Below are positions 17,492 to 26,016 of a stretch of 64,000 bases of DNA, piece after piece. How positions within the stretch are numbered: the stretch's first letter is position 1; the number at the start of each line of letters is the position of its first letter. The notes under the pieces are model-generated. The model had not been told where the DNA came from. It made no database searches and saw only the letters and a program-made list of their open reading frames with translations. The translations under genes and the position numbers were made by a program. Source of the stretch: GCA-2732755 sp965228265 (lineage in GTDB: Bacteria; Planctomycetota; Phycisphaerae; Phycisphaerales; UBA1924); contig OZ245804.1 in the NCBI GenBank assembly GCA_965228265.1, positions 2,046,001 to 2,110,000 on the forward strand, given 5' to 3'.

Positions 17492-18108
17492 TCCTGCGTG
17501 CGCAGGATCGCGCGGACGGGGCTTGCGTCGAACCCGACGAGCTTCAGCGGGAGTGCGATGAGTTCGTAGCTGCCGGGCGGGACCTGCGAGAGATCGAGCC
17601 CTTCGAGAATGGCGATGTCGTGTTTCAGGATTGCCTTGTGCGCGGGCAGGTCCTTGGAATCGGCGCAGTCCACGCTTGGTGTATCGACACCGATCGTGAT
17701 GACGCCGCGCGAGGCGCAGTGCTCGACGAGCGAGACGGCAAGGCCCTTGTAGTCGGTGTTGAAGGCCTCGTCATCGGGCCATGAACCGGTCTTGAAAAGG
17801 ATGCGGTTGCAGTCGACGGGCGAGAGCAGGTCGCCGTGCTCGATGCGGTCGCGGTTGGTCGCGCTGCACTCGATGACTTCGCAGGTGCCGAGGTAGTGTT
17901 CGAGGGGCATCTCGTCGATCGGCTTGGCGTTTGTGCCGTAGTGATTCGCGCCGTCGGCGTGCGCGCCGAGATGGACGGTGGCGTTCAGTGTGGAGAGCGT
18001 GAGGTTGTCGCCCCGCTTCATGTCGAGCAGGACCTGGCGTGACAGGGGTGTATCGCCCGGGAAAACGGCGGTTTTGGGAGTGAGCGGGGGCGATATGTCG
18101 TAGATCAT
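17488..18108 (-). CDS. kynB: Kynurenine formamidase (cyclase family)
   Basis: Hydrolyses N-formylkynurenine to kynurenine and formate. The 206-residue protein has the metal-binding signature HLGAHADGANHYG (family HxGTHxDxPxHF). It starts MIYDISPPL and has TGSWPDDEAF and GVDTPSVD segments, all typical of the KynB/cyclase family. It is last in the minus-strand operon and overlaps the monooxygenase gene by 4 bases (ATGA-type). No tryptophan 2,3-dioxygenase gene lies in the window to make its substrate, so that must be encoded elsewhere or kynurenine is imported. Confidence 0.88.
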   Translation of the reverse strand: MIYDISPPLTPKTAVFPGDTPLSRQVLLDMKRGDNLTLSTLNATVHLGAHADGANHYGTNAKPIDEMPLEHYLGTCEVIECSATNRDRIEHGDLLSPVDCNRILFKTGSWPDDEAFNTDYKGLAVSLVEHCASRGVITIGVDTPSVDCADSKDLPAHKAILKHDIAILEGLDLSQVPPGSYELIALPLKLVGFDASPVRAILRTQD

Positions 18109-19502
18109 GTGCTGCCTTCCATGTGCTCGAGCAGTTCGACGACGCGGGAGTGGAGTGCTTCGTCGTCGAGCCCGGTCTCGCCGTCCTGCTGGAGGGAGCC
18201 GGCGATGCGCTGGGCGAGTCGGACGACGCGGCCGCCGACGACGCGGGCCTCGTCGTAGGGCATGTTCGAGAAGCTGACGAGGTTGTAGAGCGGCATGAAT
18301 CGCTCGGCGTCTAGACGATGGAGCGTGTGCTCGACGCGTTTGCGGAGCAGAAAGAGCGGGTCGGCGACGCTGTCGCGCATCTCGACGAAGTTCTCGAGCG
18401 CGAGGTCTGCGATCGCGTTGGCGGCGGGGATGCGCGCTTCGGCGAAGCGTTCGATCGCGAGCGAGAGATCGCCCTCGGCTTGTTCGACGGCTTCGTCGAA
18501 GAGTCGACAGTCCTCGAAGCCCGCGTTCATGCCCTGGCCGTAGAAGGGCACGATCGCGTGGGCCGCGTCGCCGAGCAGGAGTGTCTTGGTGTGGCGCTGC
18601 CAGGGCGAGCATCGGATGGTGACGAGCGAGCCGATGGGGTTGATGGCGTAGTCGGTTTCGAGCGAGGGCATGAGGCGTGAGGCGTCGGGGAAGTGCTCGT
18701 CGAAGTAGGCGCGGACGGGGCCGTCGGGTGCGAGTTCGGCGAAGCTGTTGGGGCCTTCGTAGGGCCAGAAGAGAGTGCAGGTGAAGGTGCAGTCGTCGTT
18801 GGGCAGGGCGATCATCATGTAATGCCCGCGTGGCCAGATGTGCAGCGCGTGCGGGTCCATGGCGAAGCCGTCGTGGAGCGAGGCGTCGACGCCGCACTCG
18901 GCGGCGGGGGGGATGACGAGTTCCTTGTAGCCGTGGTCGAGGTAGGACTGCTGGTAGTTGAAACGATCGGTGACCTGCATCGCGCCGCGGACAGCTGAGA
19001 ACGCGCCGTCGCAGCCGATGACGAAATCGCCCGCGATGGTCTCGCGGCCGGTGGGTGTTTCGAGCTCGATCGAGGGGGCGTCGAGGTCGGCGCTGATGCA
19101 GCGAGACTCGAAGCGGATCTCGACGTTGGTGTTCTTGTCGGCGGCGTCGAGGAGGATGAGGTTGAGGTCGGAGCGTGAGATCGAGCGGATGGCGTCTTCG
19201 GGGTTGCTTGAGTAGGCCTGGAAGGTGAGGTTGGATTTCTCGTCGTGGAGCATGCGGCCCGGCATGCGGATGGACGAGGCGAGGACGGTTTCGTCGAGAC
19301 CGACACGCTTGAGCGCGGTGATGCCCCGGCACGAGAGCGCGAGGTTGATCGAGCGTCCGCCGATGAAACCGGCGGCGCGAGGGTCGGGGCGTCGTTCGCA
19401 GAGTGTGACGCGGTAGCCGCGCTTGCCGAGCTGGCAGGCGAGCAGTGCGCCGGCCAGACCTGCGCCGGCGATCACGACGTGCGTTTCGGAGGGGGGCTTC
19501 AT
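18105..19502 (-). CDS. kmo: Kynurenine 3-monooxygenase
   Basis: An FAD- and NADPH-dependent aromatic hydroxylase that converts L-kynurenine to 3-hydroxykynurenine. Motifs in 465 residues: the FAD GxGxxG (VVIAGAGLAGAL), RSINLALSCRGITALKRVGL (characteristic of KMO), DG motif in GDFVIGCDGAFSAVR, and the second FAD motif LLLGDAAHAIVPFYGQGMNAGFEDC. The C-terminal helix region follows the normal length. It lies 12 bases downstream of kynU and overlaps kynB by 4 bases. Confidence 0.93.
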   Translation of the reverse strand: MKPPSETHVVIAGAGLAGALLACQLGKRGYRVTLCERRPDPRAAGFIGGRSINLALSCRGITALKRVGLDETVLASSIRMPGRMLHDEKSNLTFQAYSSNPEDAIRSISRSDLNLILLDAADKNTNVEIRFESRCISADLDAPSIELETPTGRETIAGDFVIGCDGAFSAVRGAMQVTDRFNYQQSYLDHGYKELVIPPAAECGVDASLHDGFAMDPHALHIWPRGHYMMIALPNDDCTFTCTLFWPYEGPNSFAELAPDGPVRAYFDEHFPDASRLMPSLETDYAINPIGSLVTIRCSPWQRHTKTLLLGDAAHAIVPFYGQGMNAGFEDCRLFDEAVEQAEGDLSLAIERFAEARIPAANAIADLALENFVEMRDSVADPLFLLRKRVEHTLHRLDAERFMPLYNLVSFSNMPYDEARVVGGRVVRLAQRIAGSLQQDGETGLDDEALHSRVVELLEHMEGST

Positions 19503-19514
19503 GCGTGCGGTCTC

Positions 19515-20780
19515 CTACGAAACCAGGTCGGCGAGTGTGTCGACGAATCGCCAGACATCGTGATACGAGACGTAGCTCGGGACGGGTGCGGCGCGGATGA
19601 CGTTGGGCTCGCGGTAATCGGCGACGATGCCGCGCTCTTCGAGGCGATCGCGGATGCCGGCTGTGTTCGTGTTGACGACCAGCGAGAGCTGCGAGCCGCG
19701 GTGGCGAGGGTCTTCGGGTGTCAGGATCGAGATGGCGTCTCCGCACCGGCTTCGGATGAGCGACTCCATGTAGCCGGTGATTTTCAGTGCTTTCTCGCGG
19801 AGGCGATCGATGCCGATCTCATCGAAGATGGCGAGCGAGGCCTTGAGCGGCGTCATCGCGAGGATGGGTGGGTTGGAGAGCTGCCAGGCGTCGGCGCTTG
19901 CGACGGGCTCGAAGCCTGGCTGCATCTTGAAGCGTGTCTCGGGGTCGTTGCCCCACCAGCCGGCGAGTCGCGGGAGGTCGGCGGTGTGGTGGCGTTCGTG
20001 CACGAATGCGCCGGCGATGGCGCCCGGGCCCGAGTTCAGGTACTTGTAGCTGCACCATGCCGCGAAATCGGCGTCCCAGTCGTGCAGCTTCATCGGCACA
20101 TTGCCCGCGGCGTGTGCCAGATCCCAGCCGACGACGCAGCCGGCCTCGTGGCCTGCGCGGGTGATGGTCTGCATATCCATAAGCTGACCGGTCAGGTAGT
20201 TCACGCCGCCGATCATGACGAGGGCGATCGAGTCGCCTTCGGTGCGGATCCGTTCGCACACGTCCTCCGTGCGGAGTGTGTGCTCACCCGGGCGGGGTTT
20301 CAGTCGGATGATCGTGTCGCTGATCGCGTAGCCGTGGAGCGCGGCTTGCGAGCCCACGGCGTAGGAATCGGAGGGGAAGGCGTGGTCCTCGATGACGATC
20401 TTGTACCGCGTGCGCGTGGGGCGGTAGAACGAGAGCATCAGGAGGTGCAGGTTCACGGTGAGGGAGTTCATCGCGACGACTTCACTCGGTTTGGCGCCGA
20501 CGAGCCGGGCGAGCGGGTCGCGGAACTGCTCGTGGTAGTCCTTCCACGGGTCGCGGCCTTCGAAGTGTGCGTTGACCGCGAGATTGGCCCAGTCCACGAG
20601 TTCCTGCTCGACGAGTCGGCGGGCGTCCCTTGGCTGGCATCCGAGCGAGTTGCCGGTGAGGTAGATGACGGGTTTGCCGTCTTTGAGCGGGATGTGGAAC
20701 CGCTCGCGGTACGGTGCGAGCGGGTCGTCGGCATCGAGGGCGAAGGCGTGCGATTCGTCGGTTGGGTGTGTCGTCGTCAC
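19515..20780 (-). CDS. kynU: Kynureninase
   Basis: A PLP-dependent enzyme of 421 residues that cleaves 3-hydroxykynurenine to 3-hydroxyanthranilate and alanine. Motifs: YLTGNSLGCQP near residue 40, the conserved NSLTVNLHLLMLSFYRPT, the PLP-binding Asp in GWDLAHAAGNVP, and the Schiff-base Lys in WCSYKYLNSGPG. Length and order match characterised bacterial KynU. It lies 13 bases downstream of the decarboxylase gene, in the same minus-strand operon. Confidence 0.94.
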   Translation of the reverse strand: MTTTHPTDESHAFALDADDPLAPYRERFHIPLKDGKPVIYLTGNSLGCQPRDARRLVEQELVDWANLAVNAHFEGRDPWKDYHEQFRDPLARLVGAKPSEVVAMNSLTVNLHLLMLSFYRPTRTRYKIVIEDHAFPSDSYAVGSQAALHGYAISDTIIRLKPRPGEHTLRTEDVCERIRTEGDSIALVMIGGVNYLTGQLMDMQTITRAGHEAGCVVGWDLAHAAGNVPMKLHDWDADFAAWCSYKYLNSGPGAIAGAFVHERHHTADLPRLAGWWGNDPETRFKMQPGFEPVASADAWQLSNPPILAMTPLKASLAIFDEIGIDRLREKALKITGYMESLIRSRCGDAISILTPEDPRHRGSQLSLVVNTNTAGIRDRLEERGIVADYREPNVIRAAPVPSYVSYHDVWRFVDTLADLVS

Positions 20781-20793
20781 GCGGGATGATAGA

Positions 20794-21852
20794 TCATTCG
20801 GGCAGGGACGAGAGGCCCAGGAAGTCGAGGGCGGATTTGTAGAGGAGGTTGTCCCTGATTTCGGCTGAGAGCGATTGCATGGTCTCGATCATGGCTCCGG
20901 GCTCGGCCTCGCCAAGGGGGAAGGGGTAGTCGGAGCCGAGCATGATGCGCTGGCTTCCAAAGAGCGTGAGCAGGCGTTCGAGAGCGGAGGGGTCGTGGAC
21001 GAGTGAGTCGACGTAGAACTTGGCTGGGTGGGTCTCGGTGGCGAGGTACTGGCGCGGGTTGACGGGGTTATCGATCGCGCAGAGGTCGGGGCGGACGTTG
21101 TAGCCGTGCTCGATGCGGCCGATTGTGCCGGGGAACGAGCCACCGCCGTGAGCGAATCCGATTTTGAGATGGGGCAGACGTTCGAGGACGCCGCCGAAAA
21201 GAACGGAGCAGATCGCGCGGCTGGTCTCGGCGGGCATGCCGACGAGCCAGGGGAGCCAGTACTTCCGCATCTGATCCGTGCCCATCATGTCCCACGGGTG
21301 GACGAAGACGCATGCGCCCAGGTCCGCGGCCGCGGAGAGCACCTCGAAGACTTCGGGTTCGTTGAGGTTCCAGTCGGGCTCGTCGCCCCGGTCGATGTGC
21401 GAGCCGATCTGCACGCCCCGCATGCCGAGATCTTTGATGCAGCGTTCGAGTTCCTGGGTGGCGCAGTCTGGGCACTGCATGGGCAGCGTGCCCAGCCCCA
21501 CGAAGCGGGACGGGAACTCCCGGCAGACGCCCGCGATGTGGTCGTTGAGCATGCGGGAGAGGTCGTGGCAGTGGTGGCGGTCTGACCAGTAGCTGAACAT
21601 GACCGGCACGGTTGAGAGAGCCTGCACTTTGACGCCCGTGCGGTCCATGTCCTCGATGCGCACGGCGTGATCGAAGCAGTTGAGCTGCACGTCGCGGAAG
21701 TGCTTGCCCTCGCAGTAGAGGGTGGCCCCGCAGCACATCCCGTCCTCGGAGTGGTTGCGCTGCATGGAGAGCCACTTGCCCCCGCCGTATTTCTCGGCGA
21801 GGTCGGGCCACTCGGGCGGCAAGATGTGGGTGTGGATGTCGACCTTCTTCAT
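20794..21852 (-). CDS. acmsD: 2-amino-3-carboxymuconate-6-semialdehyde decarboxylase
   Basis: An amidohydrolase-superfamily Zn enzyme of 352 residues that decarboxylates ACMS to 2-aminomuconate semialdehyde. This step diverts flux away from quinolinate. Metal ligands are in DIHTHILPPEWPDL (HxH), the later FVHPWDMMG and AHGGGSFPGTIGR, and the Asp in LGSDYPFPLGE. The residues around GGGKW and the length match ACMSD/NbaD rather than other amidohydrolases. It sits 27 bases downstream of the dioxygenase gene. Confidence 0.92.
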   Translation of the reverse strand: MKKVDIHTHILPPEWPDLAEKYGGGKWLSMQRNHSEDGMCCGATLYCEGKHFRDVQLNCFDHAVRIEDMDRTGVKVQALSTVPVMFSYWSDRHHCHDLSRMLNDHIAGVCREFPSRFVGLGTLPMQCPDCATQELERCIKDLGMRGVQIGSHIDRGDEPDWNLNEPEVFEVLSAAADLGACVFVHPWDMMGTDQMRKYWLPWLVGMPAETSRAICSVLFGGVLERLPHLKIGFAHGGGSFPGTIGRIEHGYNVRPDLCAIDNPVNPRQYLATETHPAKFYVDSLVHDPSALERLLTLFGSQRIMLGSDYPFPLGEAEPGAMIETMQSLSAEIRDNLLYKSALDFLGLSSLPE

Positions 21853-21879
21853 CGGACCAGCGCTTTCACCGTGAATCGA

Positions 21880-22461
21880 TCAGCCTTCGATGCTTGCCAG
21901 GTCGAACTCGCCGGCACGCTCGATGACCGTGTTGCAGTTCGGGCAGGTGCGGCGTTCGACGGGGCCGTTCCAGAAGTGGTTCATCGCTTTGTGGAGGTCC
22001 TCGTCGATGCTGGCCAGGCGGAACTTGGCCTCGTGGACGAGTGTGTCGCATTCCTCGCAGTACCAGCGGAGCGCGTCGTCGAGGACCTCGTCGCTGTTGT
22101 GGGTGCGGGGGAACTCGACGATCAGGCCCACGGTGTCGGCGGGGCGCTGCGGGCGGTGGGGCACCCAGCGGGGGCAGAGCCACATCTCACCTTCGCAGAT
22201 GACGACCTCGCGCGGCTTCTTGTCGCCCGGCGGACGGATGCGTACCGAGATGTCGCCCTTGAGCTGGTAGAACAGTTCTTCGGTCGGGTTCACGTGGTAG
22301 TCGTTGCGGGTGTTGGGGCCCGTGCTCACGAAAACGATCACGTCGTCGGCGCCCTTGTAGAACTGCTTGTTCATCACCGGGGGCGTGAACTCGTCTTTGT
22401 GCTCCTCGATCCACTTCATCAGGTTGAACGGGGGCGTCGGGTCGGGCTGGTACGTGGTCAT
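21880..22461 (-). CDS. nbaC: 3-hydroxyanthranilate 3,4-dioxygenase
   Basis: A cupin Fe(II) ring-cleavage dioxygenase of 193 residues that makes 2-amino-3-carboxymuconate semialdehyde. Iron ligands are the His and Glu of NDYHVNPTEELFYQLKG and the later His in VPHRPQRP. The C-terminal CEECD ... CPNCN pairs form the rubredoxin-like second iron site found in bacterial enzymes. It is the first gene of the minus-strand kynurenine operon. The ATG at 22461 is preceded by GAGGAGG, 7 bases away, a strong ribosome binding site. Confidence 0.94.
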   Translation of the reverse strand: MTTYQPDPTPPFNLMKWIEEHKDEFTPPVMNKQFYKGADDVIVFVSTGPNTRNDYHVNPTEELFYQLKGDISVRIRPPGDKKPREVVICEGEMWLCPRWVPHRPQRPADTVGLIVEFPRTHNSDEVLDDALRWYCEECDTLVHEAKFRLASIDEDLHKAMNHFWNGPVERRTCPNCNTVIERAGEFDLASIEG

Positions 22462-22477
22462 ATCGTGGCCTCCTCGT

Positions 22478-22508
22478 ACGCACGCGGTGCGTGCCTTGCA
22501 CGAGTATA
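22478..22508 (-). promoter_or_regulatory. Candidate promoter and operator of the kynurenine operon
   Basis: On the minus strand a TATACT -10-like hexamer (22508-22503) is followed by the perfect inverted repeat ACGCAC-CGC-GTGCGT (22492-22478), and then the ribosome binding site of the dioxygenase gene. The palindrome would cover the first transcribed bases, a common operator position. No good -35 hexamer is seen, and the regulator is not known. Confidence 0.45.
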
Positions 22509-22534
22509 CAAGCCGCGATGCGGGAATTCCGAAA

Positions 22535-25240
22535 TCAGCCCTGCGGGGTCCAGAGCGTGTGGAGCTCGTCGATGAATTCCTGCGTCCGCTCGATCATCTG
22601 GGGGCTGGTGCCCTCGAGCAGATCAAGCGATTTCTGGTAGTGCGCGCTTGCCTCGGGATATCGGCCAGCGCCCATGAGGGCGCGTCCGAGGTTGCGCTCG
22701 AAAATCCCGACATAGAAGGGCGGGCATTCCTCGCTCTCGGTGCCCGAGGCGATGACCTCCTCGAGCATCGTGATGGCTCGGTCGTACTGCTCCAGATCGC
22801 GCCAGAGCATGGCCAGGTTGTTGGCGGTGACGATGCGCTGCCCGTCGAGACGCCCGTTCATCTTGAGGAGGCGGTCGTGGAGTCGGGTCATCACTTCGGC
22901 GGCCTTGTCCTTTTGGCCGACTTCCTGGAGCGCGACGCCGTGGTTACTGAGCGCTGTGAGTGTCCGGGGGTGATCGGGTCCGAGCTGGCGTTCGAGTCGG
23001 TCACAGACATCGCCCGTCAGTTCGAAGGCTTCCTCGAAGCGTTTGTGCTGGAGGTATGTGGTGGCGAGGTTGCTCATGGAAGTTGAGACGTCGGGGTGGT
23101 CGTAGCCGAAGACGGTGATGTCATCGTCGAGCACACGTCGGCTCAGTTGGAGCGCTTCGTCGGTCCTTCCGAGGGCCAGCAGGGCATCGACGAGCGAGCC
23201 TCGCGAGGTGCGAACGGTGTGGTGCAGTGGACCCAGCACGCGTTCACCCTGCTCGATGTTCTCCTCGAGGATCTTGACGGACTCTTCGAAGTTGCCCATG
23301 TCGTTGAGCGAGGTGCCGAGGTTGCTTTTTGCGATCAGTGTGCCGGGATGATCCGGGCCGGAGTGTTTCTCGCGCAGGCGGACAAGCTCGCGGGCGACTT
23401 CGGAGGCCTCGGCAGACTTCTGATCCTCGAGCAGCGTGCGGATTTTGCCGCCCAGAGCCGCGAGGTAATTCTCCGAGGATTCGCCGAGATGCTCGAGCGC
23501 GTCCTCGGCGATAGCGTTGAATCCCTCGATCGCCTTGTCGAGCTCGCCCGAGAGTCGGTACCCCTCGGCCTCTGCTTCACGCAGCGACAGTGTCGACTCG
23601 TGGGTGGGCCCGAGACGTTCAATCGTGATCGGCAGGACCTCGCTCAGGACTGCCTGCCCCTCTTCGATCCGCCCCAGATACATGAGGGTGTTGGCCAGCG
23701 TGACCTTTGCGTCCACGCGGGAAACGCCGGGCACCTCGCCCTGGTCTTCCAGGATGGCGTTCACTTTCTCGGTGTGCACGAGTGCATCGCTGTACGCGCC
23801 GAGGGCGTAGTAGGTGTCTCCGAGCAACGCGTGCAGGCGGGCGCGGATCTCGTGGTTGTCGGCGAACGAGGTGTCGATGTCGTCGCCCCAGAGCTTGAGC
23901 ATGTCCACGACCTTGGCGCTCGGGCCGAGCTGCTGCGGATCGGGCGATGAGAGCATCTGGCGGATGTAGGTGCTGACGGATTCCTCGCGGGCGAGCGCTT
24001 CGAGGGCGCGGTTGCGTTCGACGGAGGCGTTGACGAACCCCGTGACCGAAGCGGCGGTGAGCGAGAGTGTCAGCATCACGCCGAGCGCGACGACGGCGAC
24101 CATGGCCTTGTTCCGGCCCGCGAACTTGCGGAGGCGGTAGAGCGTGGTTGGGGGCTGCGCGAGAACGGGCTCGCCCGCGAGGATGTGACGGAGATCCTCA
24201 GCGAGCGCCTCGGCCGAGCCGTAACGCTCGTTCGGCGCAGCTGCCGAGGCTTTCTGGACGACGGCTTCGATATCCGGGTCGCACTGCACGCCCGCTTCGC
24301 GGAGTGAGGTACGGATGCCGCGCTGGATTCGGCTGATCGCTTCGGGGATAGGGAGCGTGGAGACCTCGAACGCGGGTTTGCCGGCGAGGATTTCGTACAG
24401 GATGACGCCCAGTGCGTAGACGTCGGTGCGGATATCGATCGCGTCGTGATCGGCCTGGAGCTGCTCGGGGCTCATGTAGGCGAGTGTGCCGAGGATCTCG
24501 CCGGTCATGGTGTGGCTGCGGGATGACGTGCCGTCGGTGGTGACAAGCCGGGCGATGCCGAAGTCGAGGACCTTTGGCTCGCCGTCGTGCCGGACGAGGA
24601 TGTTGGCGGGCTTGAGGTCGCGGTGAATGACCCCGCGTTGGTGGGCGCCGTGGACGGCTGAACAGACCTTGGTCATGAGGCGGAGACGGTCGTCGATCGA
24701 GAGCGAATGCGCGCTGACGTAGTCGGCGAGCGTCTCGCCCTCGACGTATTCCATCGCGAGGTATGGCAGGGGCACCGGCGCGATTTTGTCGCTGAAGCCC
24801 GCCGAGAAGATGGCCGCGATGTTCGGGTGGTCCAGCTTGGCGAGGATCCGGACCTCGCTCTGGAAGCGTTCGACCTGACGGTCGCTGCCGAGTCCGGCGC
24901 GGAAGACCTTGATCGCGACCCGCCGCTCTGGGTGGCTCTGGTTGGCGAGGTAGACGTCGCTCGTTCCACCCCGGGCGATGAGTCGCTCGATGCGGAAGCC
25001 GTCGAACTCGGTCGTGCCCGTTGCGACCGGCAGCGGGGCGGCTCCGACAACAAGATCGATGTCGCCGAGCAGCACATCGCCCGTGTCATCCTCGGAATCG
25101 AGCATCTCGCGGACGGCTTGGTCGACCGCGCTCCCGGGCTCGCAGTGCTCGCGGATGAACGCGTCGCGCTCGGCGCGGGGCAGCTCGAGCGCCGAGGCGG
25201 TGATCTCCTTGATCTGTTCCCACTCGCCCGGCTCGCTCAT
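22535..25240 (-). CDS. Membrane Ser/Thr protein kinase with TPR sensor domain
   Basis: A 901-residue Hanks-type kinase. The glycine loop is IARGGTSDVYLA and the ATP Lys is in RRVAIKVF. The catalytic loop is HRDLKPANI, DFG is present, and the activation end is GTLAYMSPEQL. Near residue 395 there is one transmembrane helix (AMVAVVALGVMLTLSLTAA). The remaining roughly 480 residues are tetratricopeptide repeats outside the membrane (for example HPDVSTSMSNLATTYLQHKRFEEAFEL). The ATG at 25240 overlaps the stop of the sigma factor gene (ATGA), so the two are coupled. This sigma/kinase pairing is common in planctomycetes. Probable targets are the sigma factor or associated proteins. Confidence 0.92.
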   Translation of the reverse strand: MSEPGEWEQIKEITASALELPRAERDAFIREHCEPGSAVDQAVREMLDSEDDTGDVLLGDIDLVVGAAPLPVATGTTEFDGFRIERLIARGGTSDVYLANQSHPERRVAIKVFRAGLGSDRQVERFQSEVRILAKLDHPNIAAIFSAGFSDKIAPVPLPYLAMEYVEGETLADYVSAHSLSIDDRLRLMTKVCSAVHGAHQRGVIHRDLKPANILVRHDGEPKVLDFGIARLVTTDGTSSRSHTMTGEILGTLAYMSPEQLQADHDAIDIRTDVYALGVILYEILAGKPAFEVSTLPIPEAISRIQRGIRTSLREAGVQCDPDIEAVVQKASAAAPNERYGSAEALAEDLRHILAGEPVLAQPPTTLYRLRKFAGRNKAMVAVVALGVMLTLSLTAASVTGFVNASVERNRALEALAREESVSTYIRQMLSSPDPQQLGPSAKVVDMLKLWGDDIDTSFADNHEIRARLHALLGDTYYALGAYSDALVHTEKVNAILEDQGEVPGVSRVDAKVTLANTLMYLGRIEEGQAVLSEVLPITIERLGPTHESTLSLREAEAEGYRLSGELDKAIEGFNAIAEDALEHLGESSENYLAALGGKIRTLLEDQKSAEASEVARELVRLREKHSGPDHPGTLIAKSNLGTSLNDMGNFEESVKILEENIEQGERVLGPLHHTVRTSRGSLVDALLALGRTDEALQLSRRVLDDDITVFGYDHPDVSTSMSNLATTYLQHKRFEEAFELTGDVCDRLERQLGPDHPRTLTALSNHGVALQEVGQKDKAAEVMTRLHDRLLKMNGRLDGQRIVTANNLAMLWRDLEQYDRAITMLEEVIASGTESEECPPFYVGIFERNLGRALMGAGRYPEASAHYQKSLDLLEGTSPQMIERTQEFIDELHTLWTPQG

Positions 25241-25824
25241 CACGTCGGCTCCGACTGATCCATGAGCTGGGTGCGCAACCAGGCGCGGGCAACGGTCCAG
25301 TCTCGTTTGGCGGTGCGGGGGGAGATCCCCAGGATCTCGGCGGTCCGTTCGATGGTCTGGCCCGCGAAGTATCGGAGCATCACAACTTCGTGCATCCGCT
25401 CGTCGCGCGCTTTGAGGCGGTTGAGGGCCTCGTCGAGGGCGAGGATGGATTCCTGATCGCTCTCGAGCCCGACGTCGCTTTCGTCCAGAGCGAGCACGGG
25501 CTGGCCGTTGCTGCGTTTCTGGCTTTTCTTCTTGCGTGCGTGGTCGATGAGGATGCGTCGCATGGATTCGGCGGCGGCCCCGTAGAACTGCCTCGGGCCA
25601 CTCCAGTCGAACCCGGGCATGGCCATGAGCCGGAGGTAGGCCTCGTGGACGAGCGCGGTGGCCTGGAGGGTGTGCCCGGTGCGTTCGCTGCCCATGCGCG
25701 TCTCGGCGATCGCGCGGAGGCGGTCGTAGACCGCGGTGAAGAGCTCTGGTGGGCACGTACCCGGCTTCGGGCTGGGCCCGTCAGCGTCGGGTGATACCTC
25801 GTGTTGGGTCGGCTGGCTCACCAT
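25240..25824 (-). CDS. ECF RNA polymerase sigma factor (TIGR02999 type)
   Basis: A 194-residue extracytoplasmic function sigma factor. Region 2 is around TAVYDRLRAIAETRM ... HTLQATALVHEAYLRL. Region 4 is in DERMHEVVMLRYFAGQTIERTAEILGISPRTAKRDWTVARAWL. The LQATALVHEAYLRL signature belongs to the sigma-70 X6 (TIGR02999) subfamily expanded in planctomycetes and Acidobacteria. The ATG at 25824 is chosen; the upstream open frame is unlike the family. No anti-sigma factor gene is present. The coupled Ser/Thr kinase probably controls it. It is divergent from the repeat-protein gene at 26017, a possible target. Confidence 0.9.
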   Translation of the reverse strand: MVSQPTQHEVSPDADGPSPKPGTCPPELFTAVYDRLRAIAETRMGSERTGHTLQATALVHEAYLRLMAMPGFDWSGPRQFYGAAAESMRRILIDHARKKKSQKRSNGQPVLALDESDVGLESDQESILALDEALNRLKARDERMHEVVMLRYFAGQTIERTAEILGISPRTAKRDWTVARAWLRTQLMDQSEPT

Positions 25825-26016
25825 GGTCACAAATCTATGGCCCTCGTGGCCCTCTCCTTGCTCGTCCTGCGCCACTCGCTCTGGCGGAACCGTATTCCGC
25901 CCCGAAGCCGGCCCGCACACCCCCGCCCAGAGGCGTGAAAGCCGCCTTGCAAGGGTACCAGACACCGGCCACCTCACAAGTGGATTCAGGCACAAGCAGG
26001 TAAAGGAGTTGAGAAG

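Noticed and set aside
18109..19746. Upstream extension of the kynB frame across the monooxygenase gene
   Set aside because: The translation is almost all Arg/His/Pro. The true kynB start is at 18108, overlapping the monooxygenase stop.
25241..25756. Upstream extension of the kinase frame over the sigma factor gene
   Set aside because: Residues there are an out-of-frame reading of the sigma gene. The ATG at 25240 overlaps the sigma stop and gives a normal kinase start.
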